Both the position numbers and the translations under genes were made by a program. DNA of 51,933 nucleotides from QYQL01 sp041674265 (lineage in GTDB: Bacteria > Verrucomicrobiota > Verrucomicrobiia > Chthoniobacterales > Terrimicrobiaceae). The notes beneath the pieces were generated by a model. The model was not told where the DNA came from and searched no databases. It worked only from the letters and a program-made list of their open reading frames with translations. Shown here piece after piece: positions 33,636 to 42,281 of the stretch. Position 1 is the stretch's first letter. Each line of letters opens with the position of its first letter. Where the stretch lies: the NCBI GenBank assembly GCA_041674265.1, contig JBAYWC010000005.1, positions 1 through 51,933 on the forward strand. Direction: 5' to 3'.

Positions 33636-33822
33636 TATGCGGATGCCCGACAAAATGATGCACGGCTGAATCCATGTTCCCCACAAACAAAAAACGGTTT
33701 CTGGGCATCGGTAATGCGGAGTGGTGCCGCCGGTCGTCTCGCGCGCCGGATTTGCTCTCCATCAGCTTGCCCGCATTACCGGATTGGGCTATGGTCGGTT
33801 TGCAAAAAGTAACCGCGCCGTC

Positions 33823-33987
33823 ATGAAAACCACTTTTTTTATTTTCACAGCCCTCGCTCTCCTCGTCGGTTGCTCCGGTCCGGGAGGTCCCGCGCAGCGC
33901 GCCGGGGCCGCTGTCGATCACGCCGTTTACAAAGTGGGCGAAAGCCTTGAGACCGCTGGTCAGAAAATCGAACGAAGCGCCCAATAG
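33823..33987 (+). CDS. Entericidin-like small lipoprotein
   Basis: A 54-residue protein, MKTTFFIFTALALLVGCSGP, with a lipobox LLVGC (Cys at residue 17). The tail VDHAVYKVGESLETAGQKIE has the amphipathic pattern of entericidin/EcnB-type and YtxH-like peptides. Preceded by 187 bp without a gene (33636-33822). Downstream is a decayed transposase. Confidence 0.65.
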   Translation: MKTTFFIFTALALLVGCSGPGGPAQRAGAAVDHAVYKVGESLETAGQKIERSAQ

Positions 33988-34152
33988 AGCACCAGTCCCG
34001 CGAGAGCGGGACAGTCGTATGGTAGGGCAAGTCGAATGTGTGGCCGGGAGGCGACCGGAGAGCGGAGAACAGGGCTCGCTGGACGGAGAGGCGCAGGGAG
34101 CCGAGCAGGTAGTCGTCGCCCAGGAGGATGAGGGCGAACGCGCTGCGCTGGC

Positions 34153-34869
34153 GTCCGCCTTGCCTTTGGTGGCGAAGAGTTCATCCTTGCGCATGGGGAT
34201 CCCGGTGCCATCGAAGCTGACGTAGAGGATCGGAACCGGCGCAGGGACATCCTCCGGGTTATCTGCGGGAACTTGGCGGCTGATCCAGTCCTCCACCGAG
34301 CGGCCGGCGTCTTCGGCCACACGCTGGACCTGTTTGGCGGTGGCCTCAAGACGGGCGTAGACGGCGAGATCTTCGCTGGCGTCGGCGAAAGAGGAGCGGC
34401 TTCCGGCCCGGGCCATGAAACGGCGCACTCCCGGGGAGAAGCAAGTGCCTTCCACGCCGAGGTTTTCATCCAGGGGGATGCGCGTGTGGCATCCTTTGGC
34501 ATCCTCGAAGACCGAGCGGCGCAAGGGGACCTTGCCGAGCAGGGTGGTGAGGGTTTTGGTTCGCACGCCGATGCTGTGCATGGGATGTCCATCGGCGCCG
34601 AGAAGGGGTTGCTTGCGGCGCCCGCATCCCGCATCGGCCAGCAACCCTTCGAGGAGGCTGGCCCCGTAGCGCAGGACGGCGTTGCGGATGGCCTCCTCCC
34701 GCGCCTCCAAGTCGCTCTCTCCCCGATCCTGCGCCTTTTGCAAGGAGGCCATCAGCCTGTCGATCTCGTTCTGGGCTTCGGCTTGTTGGCAGGCGTTTTT
34801 TTTTCGCTTCGGGATCTTCGGTGGCGCGGTCGCTCAAAGCTTCGCCCAGGGCGAGAAGCTCGGCAGTGC
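34153..34869 (-). pseudogene. ISKra4-family transposase remnant (frameshifted and truncated)
   Basis: The minus-strand frame from 34752 down to 34153 has the ISKra4 N-terminal region: RNAVLRYGASLLEGLLADAG, GVRTKTLTTLLGKVPLRRSV, VEGTCFSPGVRRFMARAGSR and YVSFDGTGIPMRKDE. Upstream, ALGEALSDRATEDPEAKK is in another frame, joined across a run of nine A at about 34797-34805. After GKADA the family-like sequence stops and the frame runs on into unrelated DNA (to 33616). The catalytic C-terminal half is missing, so it is inactive. Confidence 0.75.
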
Positions 34870-34978
34870 ATTGCTGGAATTAGATACTACACTTTCACGG
34901 AAAAAAAGGGGGGAATTTGCCAAACCCTCTTTTTTGTCATGCACCCATATCGCCAGCGGTTCCGAAAGATAGAAAAGT

Positions 34979-35029
34979 GGTAACTGCTCAGGGGGCATCC
35001 TGCTTCAGGATGCCCCCTGAGCAGTTACC
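34979..35029. repeat. Perfect 24-bp hairpin with a 3-base loop
   Basis: Bases 34979-35002 (GGTAACTGCTCAGGGGGCAT, then CCTG) and 35006-35029 are exact reverse complements separated by CTT. It sits just upstream of the decayed ISKra4 gene, past the end of the GH106-like gene (35066). There is no T tract, so it may be an element end or a folded repeat rather than a plain terminator. No further copy is seen in the window. Confidence 0.75.
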
Positions 35030-35065
35030 GATTTTGAAAGAATTGAGCGCATATGAGGCCGGGGT

Positions 35066-37402
35066 TCAGGATTGAAGACTCATCATGGGAGCACAGAGGA
35101 TCCCCATGGGCATGAGACGGTATTCGTAAGACCAATTTTCTCCTGCCGTGCGGTAGGAGCCGGGGGTTTGCCAGACGCGCGATGCAGGGCAGGCCAGCAC
35201 GGAGCCATGAACTTCCGCGAAGGCGACTCCCTCGCTCGTTTGCCAGACGCGCGGGGCGGCGCAGGCATGAACGGGGCCAAAGGCGTTGGAGCGGTTGCCG
35301 AAGGCTGTTATCTCCAGCATGTGGTTATCCGCGCCAGGGCTCCCGAGATCGACTTCAAATGGAGGAAAAGCCAGACGCGGTAGTTTGACAGTTTGAATGG
35401 CCTCATCAACCCACCATCCGGCCGTTTCGCTGGAAATCCGCTTCCCGTTCAGAGCGATTATTGCAGAGGAGGCCTTTTCGAGAGCGAGCAGGGGAGCCTC
35501 GACGGCGATGTCGCTGGTGATGCGAAACCGCAGTTCCACGTTGGCCAGGACGGGTGCCGGTTCGGTGTCCGTCCACGGCTGGGGAATTGCTCCTATGCGG
35601 TCGGGCAGTTGCAGGGCCCGGCGGACCAGATTGTCCAGCCTGAGCATTTCCTCAAGCGGCTGCCAGGCACCCCTATCGATCCGCCATTGCGCCTGGTCGA
35701 GCAGCAGAACGTTGGGCTCGGAAAGACTTACCGGAATCGGATCTTGAAGCCGGGCGGTTTCCCGGAAGCTTCCCGCAATGTAAGGAGCACCTTCCGAACG
35801 CCTCCCGGGTTCCAGGCGCAACAGCAAACTTCCACAGGCGGAAAAGTCGTGGCGAAGCCGCGTCCAGCCGTCCCGATATTCGGCAGCCAGCGCGTTCATG
35901 CCGCCGGCAAGGGTATCCATCTTCGTCATGCTCCAGTCGCCGCGCACCATGATGGCGGTCCCGCCGCGCGCTCCCACCCGATCCGTATAGCATAAAAACA
36001 AAAAGCGCTCCTCCCCCTCGAGGCGCAACTGGCTGAGAAGCGTATCGGCAGGCTCGCCGGATTCCAAACACACGCCCACTTCACGAAAAGGCTCCAGCTC
36101 CTGCAAAATCGCTGTCCGGGTGAAGGCGGCATGCGCGCAATGGGCAGCCAGCCGGGCCGGGGCCTCCGAAGGCTCCGCGTTGTGCCCGGCAAAATCAAAG
36201 TCCCATCCGGTGACGCCGTAGAGTTCGCTCAGCACGCCCTGCCGCCCGTATTGGCGCGCCGCGCTTTGCGCCTGTTTGGCGGTGGTATATTCCCGCCGGT
36301 CGCAAAGCATGTCGATGCCGGGCAGTTGGAATGCGCGATATGACCTCATGGCCTCGCCCAGCGACCCGGCCTGCGAGTGCAGGCTCGGTTCCTCCATCAT
36401 GTGTCCGGTGAGCGCGAGGCCGTGTTCCTCGCACCATTTGCCCAACACATCAGCATAAGCGGAGGCAAACCGCTCGCAAACATGGTCATGATAACGGTAA
36501 CGCGCCACCGAGGCGCGTCCTTCGGGCAACTCCCAGAACAGTTCGGGAAGGGATTCCTCCAGCCGCTGCCCATAGGCTTCGGCGTAGGTTTCCAAAAGGT
36601 CGGACGTGAAGGGAAAAAATATGTCGTTCCCGCTGTGCGGCGACTGGAAAAAGGTCTTCGTCGGAAACTGCGGCTCATCCGTGAAGATGGCGGGGATTGT
36701 TTTCCCAAAGTGCTCCCCCACCGCCTTCGCATAGCGTTCGTGGGTCACTTCAATGAACCGCCGCGTCGCTTCGGGATTCAGCGTATCCACATATGTTTGA
36801 TGATTGAACCAGTCGGTCGGCTCCGCCGTTTCCAAGTAGGCAAACCACACGCGGACGCGCCCGGAAGCCGTCGCGCCGTCGCGCAGGAAACGGTAGTTGG
36901 CCAGGCGCCCTTCTTCGAGCACGACCTCGTAGCGGCCGATCAATCGCCCGTTTTCCATGCGCCCGGCCATGGCCCGGCTTCGATTCGCGGGCGGCACCGC
37001 GCCGTGGCCATACGGGCGGCAGGTGAACAGAAGATGCCTGGCGCGGAATCTTGGCTCCCGCGTCACCAGTCCTCCGCCGTAGCCCGATGGCCAGCGGTCT
37101 TCGTCATACAGCCAAGCCAACAGGCCCCGCCTGGCCGCCTCCTCCGTGCAAGCCCGGACCACTCCCATGAACTCTTCTCCCAGATAGGGCGTCTCCAGTC
37201 CGGTGCGAGCGTGGATATGGAAACCGCCCATTCCCATCGCCTGGAAATATCCGATCTGCCGCTTGAGCTGATCTGGGTCCAGGCGGTTGTTCCAACTCCA
37301 AAAAGGCGTTGCGCGATATTCGGCGGCGGGATTGCGAAACAATTCCGGGTCCAGGCGCCTGGTCCTGGCGTTGCGGGCATAGAGCGTGGACGGTGCAGTC
37401 AT
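35066..37402 (-). CDS. GH106-like alpha-L-rhamnosidase, internally deleted
   Basis: The N-terminal TIM-barrel half is recognisable: FRNPAAEYRATPFWSWNNRL, GGFHIHARTGLETPYL, LYDEDRWPSGYGGG and AIFTDEPQF. At DFDFAGH-NAEPSEA (near 36170-36195) the sequence jumps in frame to the late part of the family protein. About 200 residues (rest of the barrel and the following domain) appear to be lost, so the 778-residue product is much shorter than usual (over 1000). The C-terminus contains a 72-bp in-frame duplication-like insert bounded by GTTTGCCAGACGCGCG. ATG 37402 overlaps the uxuA remnant. Activity is doubtful. Confidence 0.7.
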   Translation of the reverse strand: MTAPSTLYARNARTRRLDPELFRNPAAEYRATPFWSWNNRLDPDQLKRQIGYFQAMGMGGFHIHARTGLETPYLGEEFMGVVRACTEEAARRGLLAWLYDEDRWPSGYGGGLVTREPRFRARHLLFTCRPYGHGAVPPANRSRAMAGRMENGRLIGRYEVVLEEGRLANYRFLRDGATASGRVRVWFAYLETAEPTDWFNHQTYVDTLNPEATRRFIEVTHERYAKAVGEHFGKTIPAIFTDEPQFPTKTFFQSPHSGNDIFFPFTSDLLETYAEAYGQRLEESLPELFWELPEGRASVARYRYHDHVCERFASAYADVLGKWCEEHGLALTGHMMEEPSLHSQAGSLGEAMRSYRAFQLPGIDMLCDRREYTTAKQAQSAARQYGRQGVLSELYGVTGWDFDFAGHNAEPSEAPARLAAHCAHAAFTRTAILQELEPFREVGVCLESGEPADTLLSQLRLEGEERFLFLCYTDRVGARGGTAIMVRGDWSMTKMDTLAGGMNALAAEYRDGWTRLRHDFSACGSLLLRLEPGRRSEGAPYIAGSFRETARLQDPIPVSLSEPNVLLLDQAQWRIDRGAWQPLEEMLRLDNLVRRALQLPDRIGAIPQPWTDTEPAPVLANVELRFRITSDIAVEAPLLALEKASSAIIALNGKRISSETAGWWVDEAIQTVKLPRLAFPPFEVDLGSPGADNHMLEITAFGNRSNAFGPVHACAAPRVWQTSEGVAFAEVHGSVLACPASRVWQTPGSYRTAGENWSYEYRLMPMGILCAPMMSLQS

Positions 37403-37910
37403 AATTCTGAATTCAAGCGAAATTTCCCCGCATGGGCGCACCCGAGTTGCAGGCCGCGCAGCTCGGCGAGACCGCGCATCCGGCCCAGGCACGAATAACC
37501 CGGAGTGGAGGAGGGAGGCTTGTTCAAATCGTCGAGCATCACATGCCCGTGATCGGGGCGAAAGGGAATGCGTCCGTCCGCCCCGCCCTCCTGTTCCCTC
37601 CGGGCCTGTTCCCGCAACAGCGCCTCCACGACCGCGGGCATATTCACCGAACCTTCCAGGTGATTGGCCTCGATAAAGCCTCCGTCCGGGCAGGGCTCCG
37701 TACTGCGCAAATGCGCGGCGTGAATCCGGGAGGCAAACTCCCGCGCCATGGCCGCGACGTCATTATCCGAACGGACGCTGAATGATCCGGTGCAAAAGCA
37801 AAGCCCATGCGCCGGATGATCCGCAGGCTGACGGAATCCTCCGGGCCAAACCAGCGAAAGCCTTCCCGCATCAACGGCAGCCGCCGGGCCTTTTGAGACA
37901 TCGCGCTCAT
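37399..37910 (-). pseudogene. uxuA: Mannonate dehydratase (uxuA) remnant, centre deleted and frameshifted
   Basis: The first frame begins at 37910 and reads MREGFRWFGPEDSVSLRIIR, the UxuA N-terminus. Near 37811 the similarity moves to another frame, which reads HGLCFCTGSFSVRSDND, then RIHAAHLRST, EANHLEGSVNMPAVVEALLR and FRPDHGHVMLDDL, the UxuA C-terminus. About 200 or more residues are missing. UxuA turns D-mannonate into 2-keto-3-deoxygluconate. The gene begins in the stop of the SDR (ATGA) and ends in the start of the GH106-like gene (ATGA), so it was a member of this operon. Confidence 0.8.
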
Positions 37911-40078
37911 ACTCCGGAATAAGCCAGAAAACCGCCATCGACCGGCAGGACCGTTCCGGTCACAAAGCGCGAGGCGTCGCTGATGAGATAATGGATGGCG
38001 CCGTGCAATTCCTCCGGATGGCCGAATCGCCCGAACGGTGTCCGGGAGATCACCTGCCGTCCCCGCGGAGTCGGGAGACCGTCCCCGCCCAGCAGCAGCG
38101 AACGATTTTGCGCGGTCACAAAGAACCCCGGCGCGACCGCATTCACCCGGAGGCCCTCGCCGTATTTCAAGGCAAGCTCCACGGCCAGCCAGCGGGTGAA
38201 ATTTTCCACACCCGCCTTGGCGGCGGAATACCCGAGCGCCCGCGTGATGGCCAGGGTCGCAGCCATCGACGAAAAATTGACCACCGTCCCCGCGCTTTGC
38301 TGCCGGAAGACTTTGGCAAAGACGAGCGACGGAAGCACGGTGCCCTGGAGATTCAGGCGGATCACTTCGTCAAACGCTCCGATATCCACTGCGTCAACGG
38401 CCTCGGAGGGGGTGACGTTGGACTTTGGGACGTGGCCGCCCGCGCCATTGATCAAAACGTCAATCCGCCCGGTGCGCCGAAGCAACTCGTCCCGGGCCGT
38501 TTCGAGCGCGGCACGATCCAGCACGTCGGCCACCGCCCCCTCGCAATCCGGGGAAATGCGCCTGGCCTCTTCGAGTGCGCGCGCCACCTTTTCTTCCGAT
38601 CTTCCCAGATAAACCACTCTTGCGCCCCGGGCCTGCAAATACCGGGCCGCGCTCCCGGCCAGCACCCCGGTTGCGCCGGTGGCCGAGGCATCGAAAAGAT
38701 CCTTCACCCGCACGGCTTCCGGAAAACGGATGACCGCCTTGCCGGTCTCCGGCGCGGTGATGCTCACCAGTTCTTTCCCGGCATGGACGAAATAATTGAG
38801 CGGCGCGTAAAAGTGCACCCCGGCTTCCTCCAGCCAATGCCGCCAGATGGCGCTGTTGAGGGGAGGAACGGAACACCAGAGCAACCGTCCACCCCCGTCC
38901 AGGGGACGCTCGGCAAAGGCCCCCTCCCCGTTTTCAAATTGCAGTTTCGAGGGGCCATCAACCACCGCCCGAGGAACGGGAGACAAGTCCCGGTCCGACA
39001 AAAAGCCCTCCTTTGGCAAACCCATTCCCACCCAGGGATCCGGGCTGCCATAGTTCGCTTCCCGGTAACGATCCGCGATTCCCTTCTGCTCCGGCCCGGC
39101 CACCAGGGCCGCCTTCTCCCGATCCTCGCTCAGGCGGATGGGCAACCCCAGCAGTTCCGCCGGCGCCTCGGGATGCCAGTCTCCCGTCCGGGTATCGACC
39201 AGTCCCGGACGTCCGATCACGGCAATGGTGCGGCCTCCCTGCGCGATGAGATTCCGCAGCTTGGCCAGGTCTTCCGCCCGCGGCGCATCCGCGAAGCCCA
39301 CCACCACCATCCTGATGCGGGAGGGCAGCTTGTCGATATCCGTGAGGAGCCATGTGCTGAGGGGCGCGCCGGTGCGCTGAAGCGTGCGGTAGAGAAGGAG
39401 GGAATTCGAGCGCAGGAATCGGGCCTTGTCCTGAAGCCAGTCGTAGCCGGTGTGATCCACCACGAGAGCCACCTCGTCGAGCGAGGTGGCGTCGAGCGCG
39501 GCGGCCCGGTTGAAGACTTCGGTCATTTCCGCGATGGTGTCGGCGGTCGGCTTGCTGGCCCACCAGGTCGGGCGGAGCCCGAACCAATGCGGGGAGACGC
39601 CGTGAATGGCGGCATTGGCGATGACGCGCTGCTGCATGTAGCGGTCGCCCCGGACGACATTGTCCGGATCGAAGACGGGGTTCCCCCAGGGCAATCCGAC
39701 GCCCGGCGTCACATGGAACGTATGGTCGTTGCTCAGCATGTAATGCTTGCCGCGCAGGCCGATCGCCTCGAACGGCACCGAATAGATGTCGTGCGAATTC
39801 AACCCCCAGTGCTTCGGCGCAATCACTCCCGCCACGAAATCAATGTACGGGCTGTCCAGGACATCCGTGAGCGACGACATGATGCGTCCGCGCCCCTGGC
39901 TGATCGTATCCGCCAGCACAAAGAGGCAGCCATAGTGGCACCCGACGAGGCTGCGCCCGGCGGTCTCCTCCTTGACCGCCCGGGCAAAGCGGTTGACGAC
40001 CGCGGCGTTGAGATGCGACTCGAATTGATTGTAGGCGGCCGTCAGGTTTTCCGTTTCGCTTCCGCCGTGAAAATCCAC
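37907..40078 (-). CDS. Fusion: glycosidase C-terminal part joined to a mannonate-type SDR
   Basis: Residues 1 to about 485 belong to a beta-galactosidase-like glycosidase (trimerisation/amidotransferase-like domain around VVVGFADAPRAEDLAKLRNL, and C-terminal KAVIRFPEAVRVKDLFDASA). From about 486 the chain is an SDR: TGATGVLAGSAARYLQARGA, NGAGG at LINGAGGHVPKSNVTP, YSAAK, NAVAPGFFVTAQNR and PVDGGFLAYSGV, typical of the D-mannonate oxidoreductase SDRs next to uxuA. The frame stays open upstream to about 40450, where it would continue the glycosidase encoded at 40452-41489 but for one extra base. The fusion probably arose by deletion. Confidence 0.7.
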   Translation of the reverse strand: MDFHGGSETENLTAAYNQFESHLNAAVVNRFARAVKEETAGRSLVGCHYGCLFVLADTISQGRGRIMSSLTDVLDSPYIDFVAGVIAPKHWGLNSHDIYSVPFEAIGLRGKHYMLSNDHTFHVTPGVGLPWGNPVFDPDNVVRGDRYMQQRVIANAAIHGVSPHWFGLRPTWWASKPTADTIAEMTEVFNRAAALDATSLDEVALVVDHTGYDWLQDKARFLRSNSLLLYRTLQRTGAPLSTWLLTDIDKLPSRIRMVVVGFADAPRAEDLAKLRNLIAQGGRTIAVIGRPGLVDTRTGDWHPEAPAELLGLPIRLSEDREKAALVAGPEQKGIADRYREANYGSPDPWVGMGLPKEGFLSDRDLSPVPRAVVDGPSKLQFENGEGAFAERPLDGGGRLLWCSVPPLNSAIWRHWLEEAGVHFYAPLNYFVHAGKELVSITAPETGKAVIRFPEAVRVKDLFDASATGATGVLAGSAARYLQARGARVVYLGRSEEKVARALEEARRISPDCEGAVADVLDRAALETARDELLRRTGRIDVLINGAGGHVPKSNVTPSEAVDAVDIGAFDEVIRLNLQGTVLPSLVFAKVFRQQSAGTVVNFSSMAATLAITRALGYSAAKAGVENFTRWLAVELALKYGEGLRVNAVAPGFFVTAQNRSLLLGGDGLPTPRGRQVISRTPFGRFGHPEELHGAIHYLISDASRFVTGTVLPVDGGFLAYSGV

Positions 40079-40232
40079 ACCCGTGCTCTCACGGGCGTCC
40101 GGGCCGGGAATCCCGCCTTCGCCTTTTCCGGCTAGAAACGATTCCTTCCCCTTTCCCTCCCACTCCGCGAAGGCCTTTTTGCTCGGCTCGCTGTAGTCCC
40201 AGAATTCCTTTTCCGTCCCGCTAAAGAACCAC

Positions 40233-41489
40233 TCATGCGGACGCGCGCAGAGCCAGAAGGCGAAGACCCGCGACGCCCACGGCTGCGATTTGACGTGCCG
40301 GACGAGCTTGCGGAGAAGCTCTTCCTGGGCGGCCTGCCATTTTTCCGACGCGAAGGCGGGCTGCGGGAGCGAGTGAACCTCGACGTCCGCCTCCGTGCCC
40401 GCGGTGTCGCGGAGGCGGGTGATTTCGCCCGGGTTCTGCTGCGCCCACAGGGGGGGGCATCGTCAGGTTGGGACGGATGACGAGCAGCGCGTCGGGGCGT
40501 TGCGCCAGGATCATGGCGACACGCTGGTCGAGGGACGAGAAATCGGGTTCGCCGAAGCCGTTCCAGACCGGTTCGTCCATCATGACCGTGCTCGCGCCGG
40601 TCGAAGTTTCCACGATGAAATTCGTCCCCGCCCGCGCGAAGGTCGAAATGTCCCCGGGTTCGAGAGAATCATTGGCATGTCCGATCCAAGGCCGGGGCTT
40701 GCCATCAACAAAGATGGCCTGGCGGCCCTTGAGCGGACGAACTTCGGCGCGGGGAAGCTCGGAGGAGGAGTTGACAATCTGCGTCCCGGCCTCCGTGCCC
40801 TCGAGCCGGCAGCCGTTCGCCGCGAGACCCGCCGTGTATTTTCCGCCGGGCAGGAACCCGGGGATCTCCGTGGTGAGCCGGACGGTCCCACCGGCGGCGA
40901 GCAAGGTCTTCTGTTGCTCATCGAGCCGCGCCCTCCACATTGTGCGGTCGTTCCGGCGGAATTCGAGATCCAGCACATCGTCGGCACGGATGCCCGCCGC
41001 CGCGATTTCCAGCGCGGCGGGTTTTCCGGCGGGACAATTTTCGGGCAGGAGGATTTTTCCCGTCCGTCCATTGGCCGCATGGCCGTATTCCACCGCATAG
41101 TCGCTCAGAAGAAGATCGCAGGACTGGCCCTTTTTGGTGCCAAGCAGGTCCAGCCCGCACGTGAGGGGATAGACGGGCTGGTCGAAGCCCCGGGCCTTGA
41201 CGCGGTCGGGATTGAGAGAAACCGCCGTGGCCGGTTCGGGCCTCACCTGCCGCGTCTCGCCGGGTGCGAGGATCAGGTCCTGGCCGAGTTTCCAGCTTGA
41301 GGCGGGCCACTTCCGCATCGAGCTGATCTCGGCCAGGGACGGACGCAGTACGGCCGGAATCGCCGATTTGTTTTCCACCGTGAACGTAATCGCCTGCGGG
41401 CGGCCCCGTGTTTCGGCAAGCGGCACGCCGGCGGAACACGTGAAGTGGCAAGTGAGGGTGAGACTTAGGAAGGCAGCCTGATATTTCAT
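40233..41489 (-). pseudogene. Secreted glycosidase, 5' part, frameshifted at a C8 run
   Basis: MKYQAAFLSLTLTCHFTCSA is a signal peptide; beta-sandwich-like sequence follows (ITFTVENKSAIPAVLRPSLA), then a GH-A-type start (GRQAIFVDGKPRPWIGHAND and MILAQRPDALLVIRPNLTM). At about 40450-40458 a run of eight C (eight G on the plus strand) throws the frame off and the rest (VGAAEPGRNHPPP onward) is not protein-like. With seven C the frame would read MPPLWAQQNPGEI and run on through WASRVFAFWLCARPHEWF into the ORF at 37907-40078. It could be a true frameshift, a variable tract or an assembly error. Confidence 0.7.
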
Positions 41490-41509
41490 GAAAGGAAGAG
41501 AGGATTTGG

Positions 41510-42142
41510 TCACGGAGTCGTCGGGCTCACTTGTTCGATTTCAATGTGACCGTCAAAAAAGAGAACGTTGCGGGAATCCCAATAGACAGGATTGTCCAAA
41601 CCGCCTGGAGACGGCCAGCCCGGCGGCCGATCGGTGTTGACCAATTTCTTGTCGGAGTCCTTCATCACGATCTGGCTGGCTGGATTTTCGATCCGCATCA
41701 CTTTAAGCGGTTGAGGCCAGGTCGCATGCTGGGGATAACCCCAAGGACACGGGCCTGTCCAATTACCCTTGGTATCCCGGAGATTGAGATACAGGTAGTA
41801 GTGCGCCAGTGAATTCGTGCCGCTCCGTTTCAAAACCGCCGGATTGGCAAATTCTTTGACGATCTCTCCCTCTTGGTAGGTCTTCCCTCCCGCGTATCCT
41901 GCGATCCGGTTGACCAAGGTCTGCCCGAGTCCCGCCTCTCCCGCTCCCCTCACCACTCCTACGCCGGGAGTCAGCGGCCCGGGTAGATAACCGTCGTGAT
42001 CCACTGTGTAGAGGAATATTGCCTTTCCGATTCCTCCCATAATCGCGGCCCCGCGCGCCCTGTCCGCTTTATTCACTACCGGCTTCAAAGCCGGAAACAA
42101 TAGGGCGGCCAATATGCCAATGACCGTGATCACCACAAGCAA
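41510..42142 (-). CDS. Prepilin-type (H-X9-DG) secreted protein, leader start unclear
   Basis: Family signs are GFSLIELLVVITVIGILAAL (read upstream to about 42170), a central ADRARGAAIMGGIGKAIFLY and, near the end, NVLFFDGHIEIEQ, the H-X9-DG-type C-terminal box. The frame upstream of the leader holds no ATG; an ATG at about 42192 (MGFLADNQPSAF) is in another frame, so the leader is probably frameshifted, or the gene starts at an internal codon. Such pseudopilin-like proteins accompany glycosidase genes in many Verrucomicrobiota. First gene of the minus-strand operon. Confidence 0.7.
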   Translation of the reverse strand: MLVVITVIGILAALLFPALKPVVNKADRARGAAIMGGIGKAIFLYTVDHDGYLPGPLTPGVGVVRGAGEAGLGQTLVNRIAGYAGGKTYQEGEIVKEFANPAVLKRSGTNSLAHYYLYLNLRDTKGNWTGPCPWGYPQHATWPQPLKVMRIENPASQIVMKDSDKKLVNTDRPPGWPSPGGLDNPVYWDSRNVLFFDGHIEIEQVSPTTP

Positions 42143-42281
42143 TTCGATAAGAGAAAAGCCGACGGCTGGTTGTCTGCCAAAAAGCCCATTTGTAGATGAG
42201 CTTCAGTCTTCACAGCGGCCGGGTGCCTGGCATAAGGAATCTTCGATAGGAGCACTTTTGGGAGGGAAATACATTGACTAC

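Noticed and set aside
33616..34152. C-terminal part of the long minus-strand frame that begins in the ISKra4 remnant
   Set aside because: After position 34153 the translation no longer resembles the transposase and runs antisense through the small lipoprotein gene; treated as read-through.
34979..35029. Hairpin as an ordinary rho-independent terminator
   Set aside because: No T tract on either side and a perfect 24-bp stem with a 3-base loop; kept as a repeat of unknown nature.
37991..40135. Plus-strand open frame of 714 codons opposite the glycosidase-SDR fusion
   Set aside because: Antisense shadow; composition is not protein-like and the other strand has conserved motifs.
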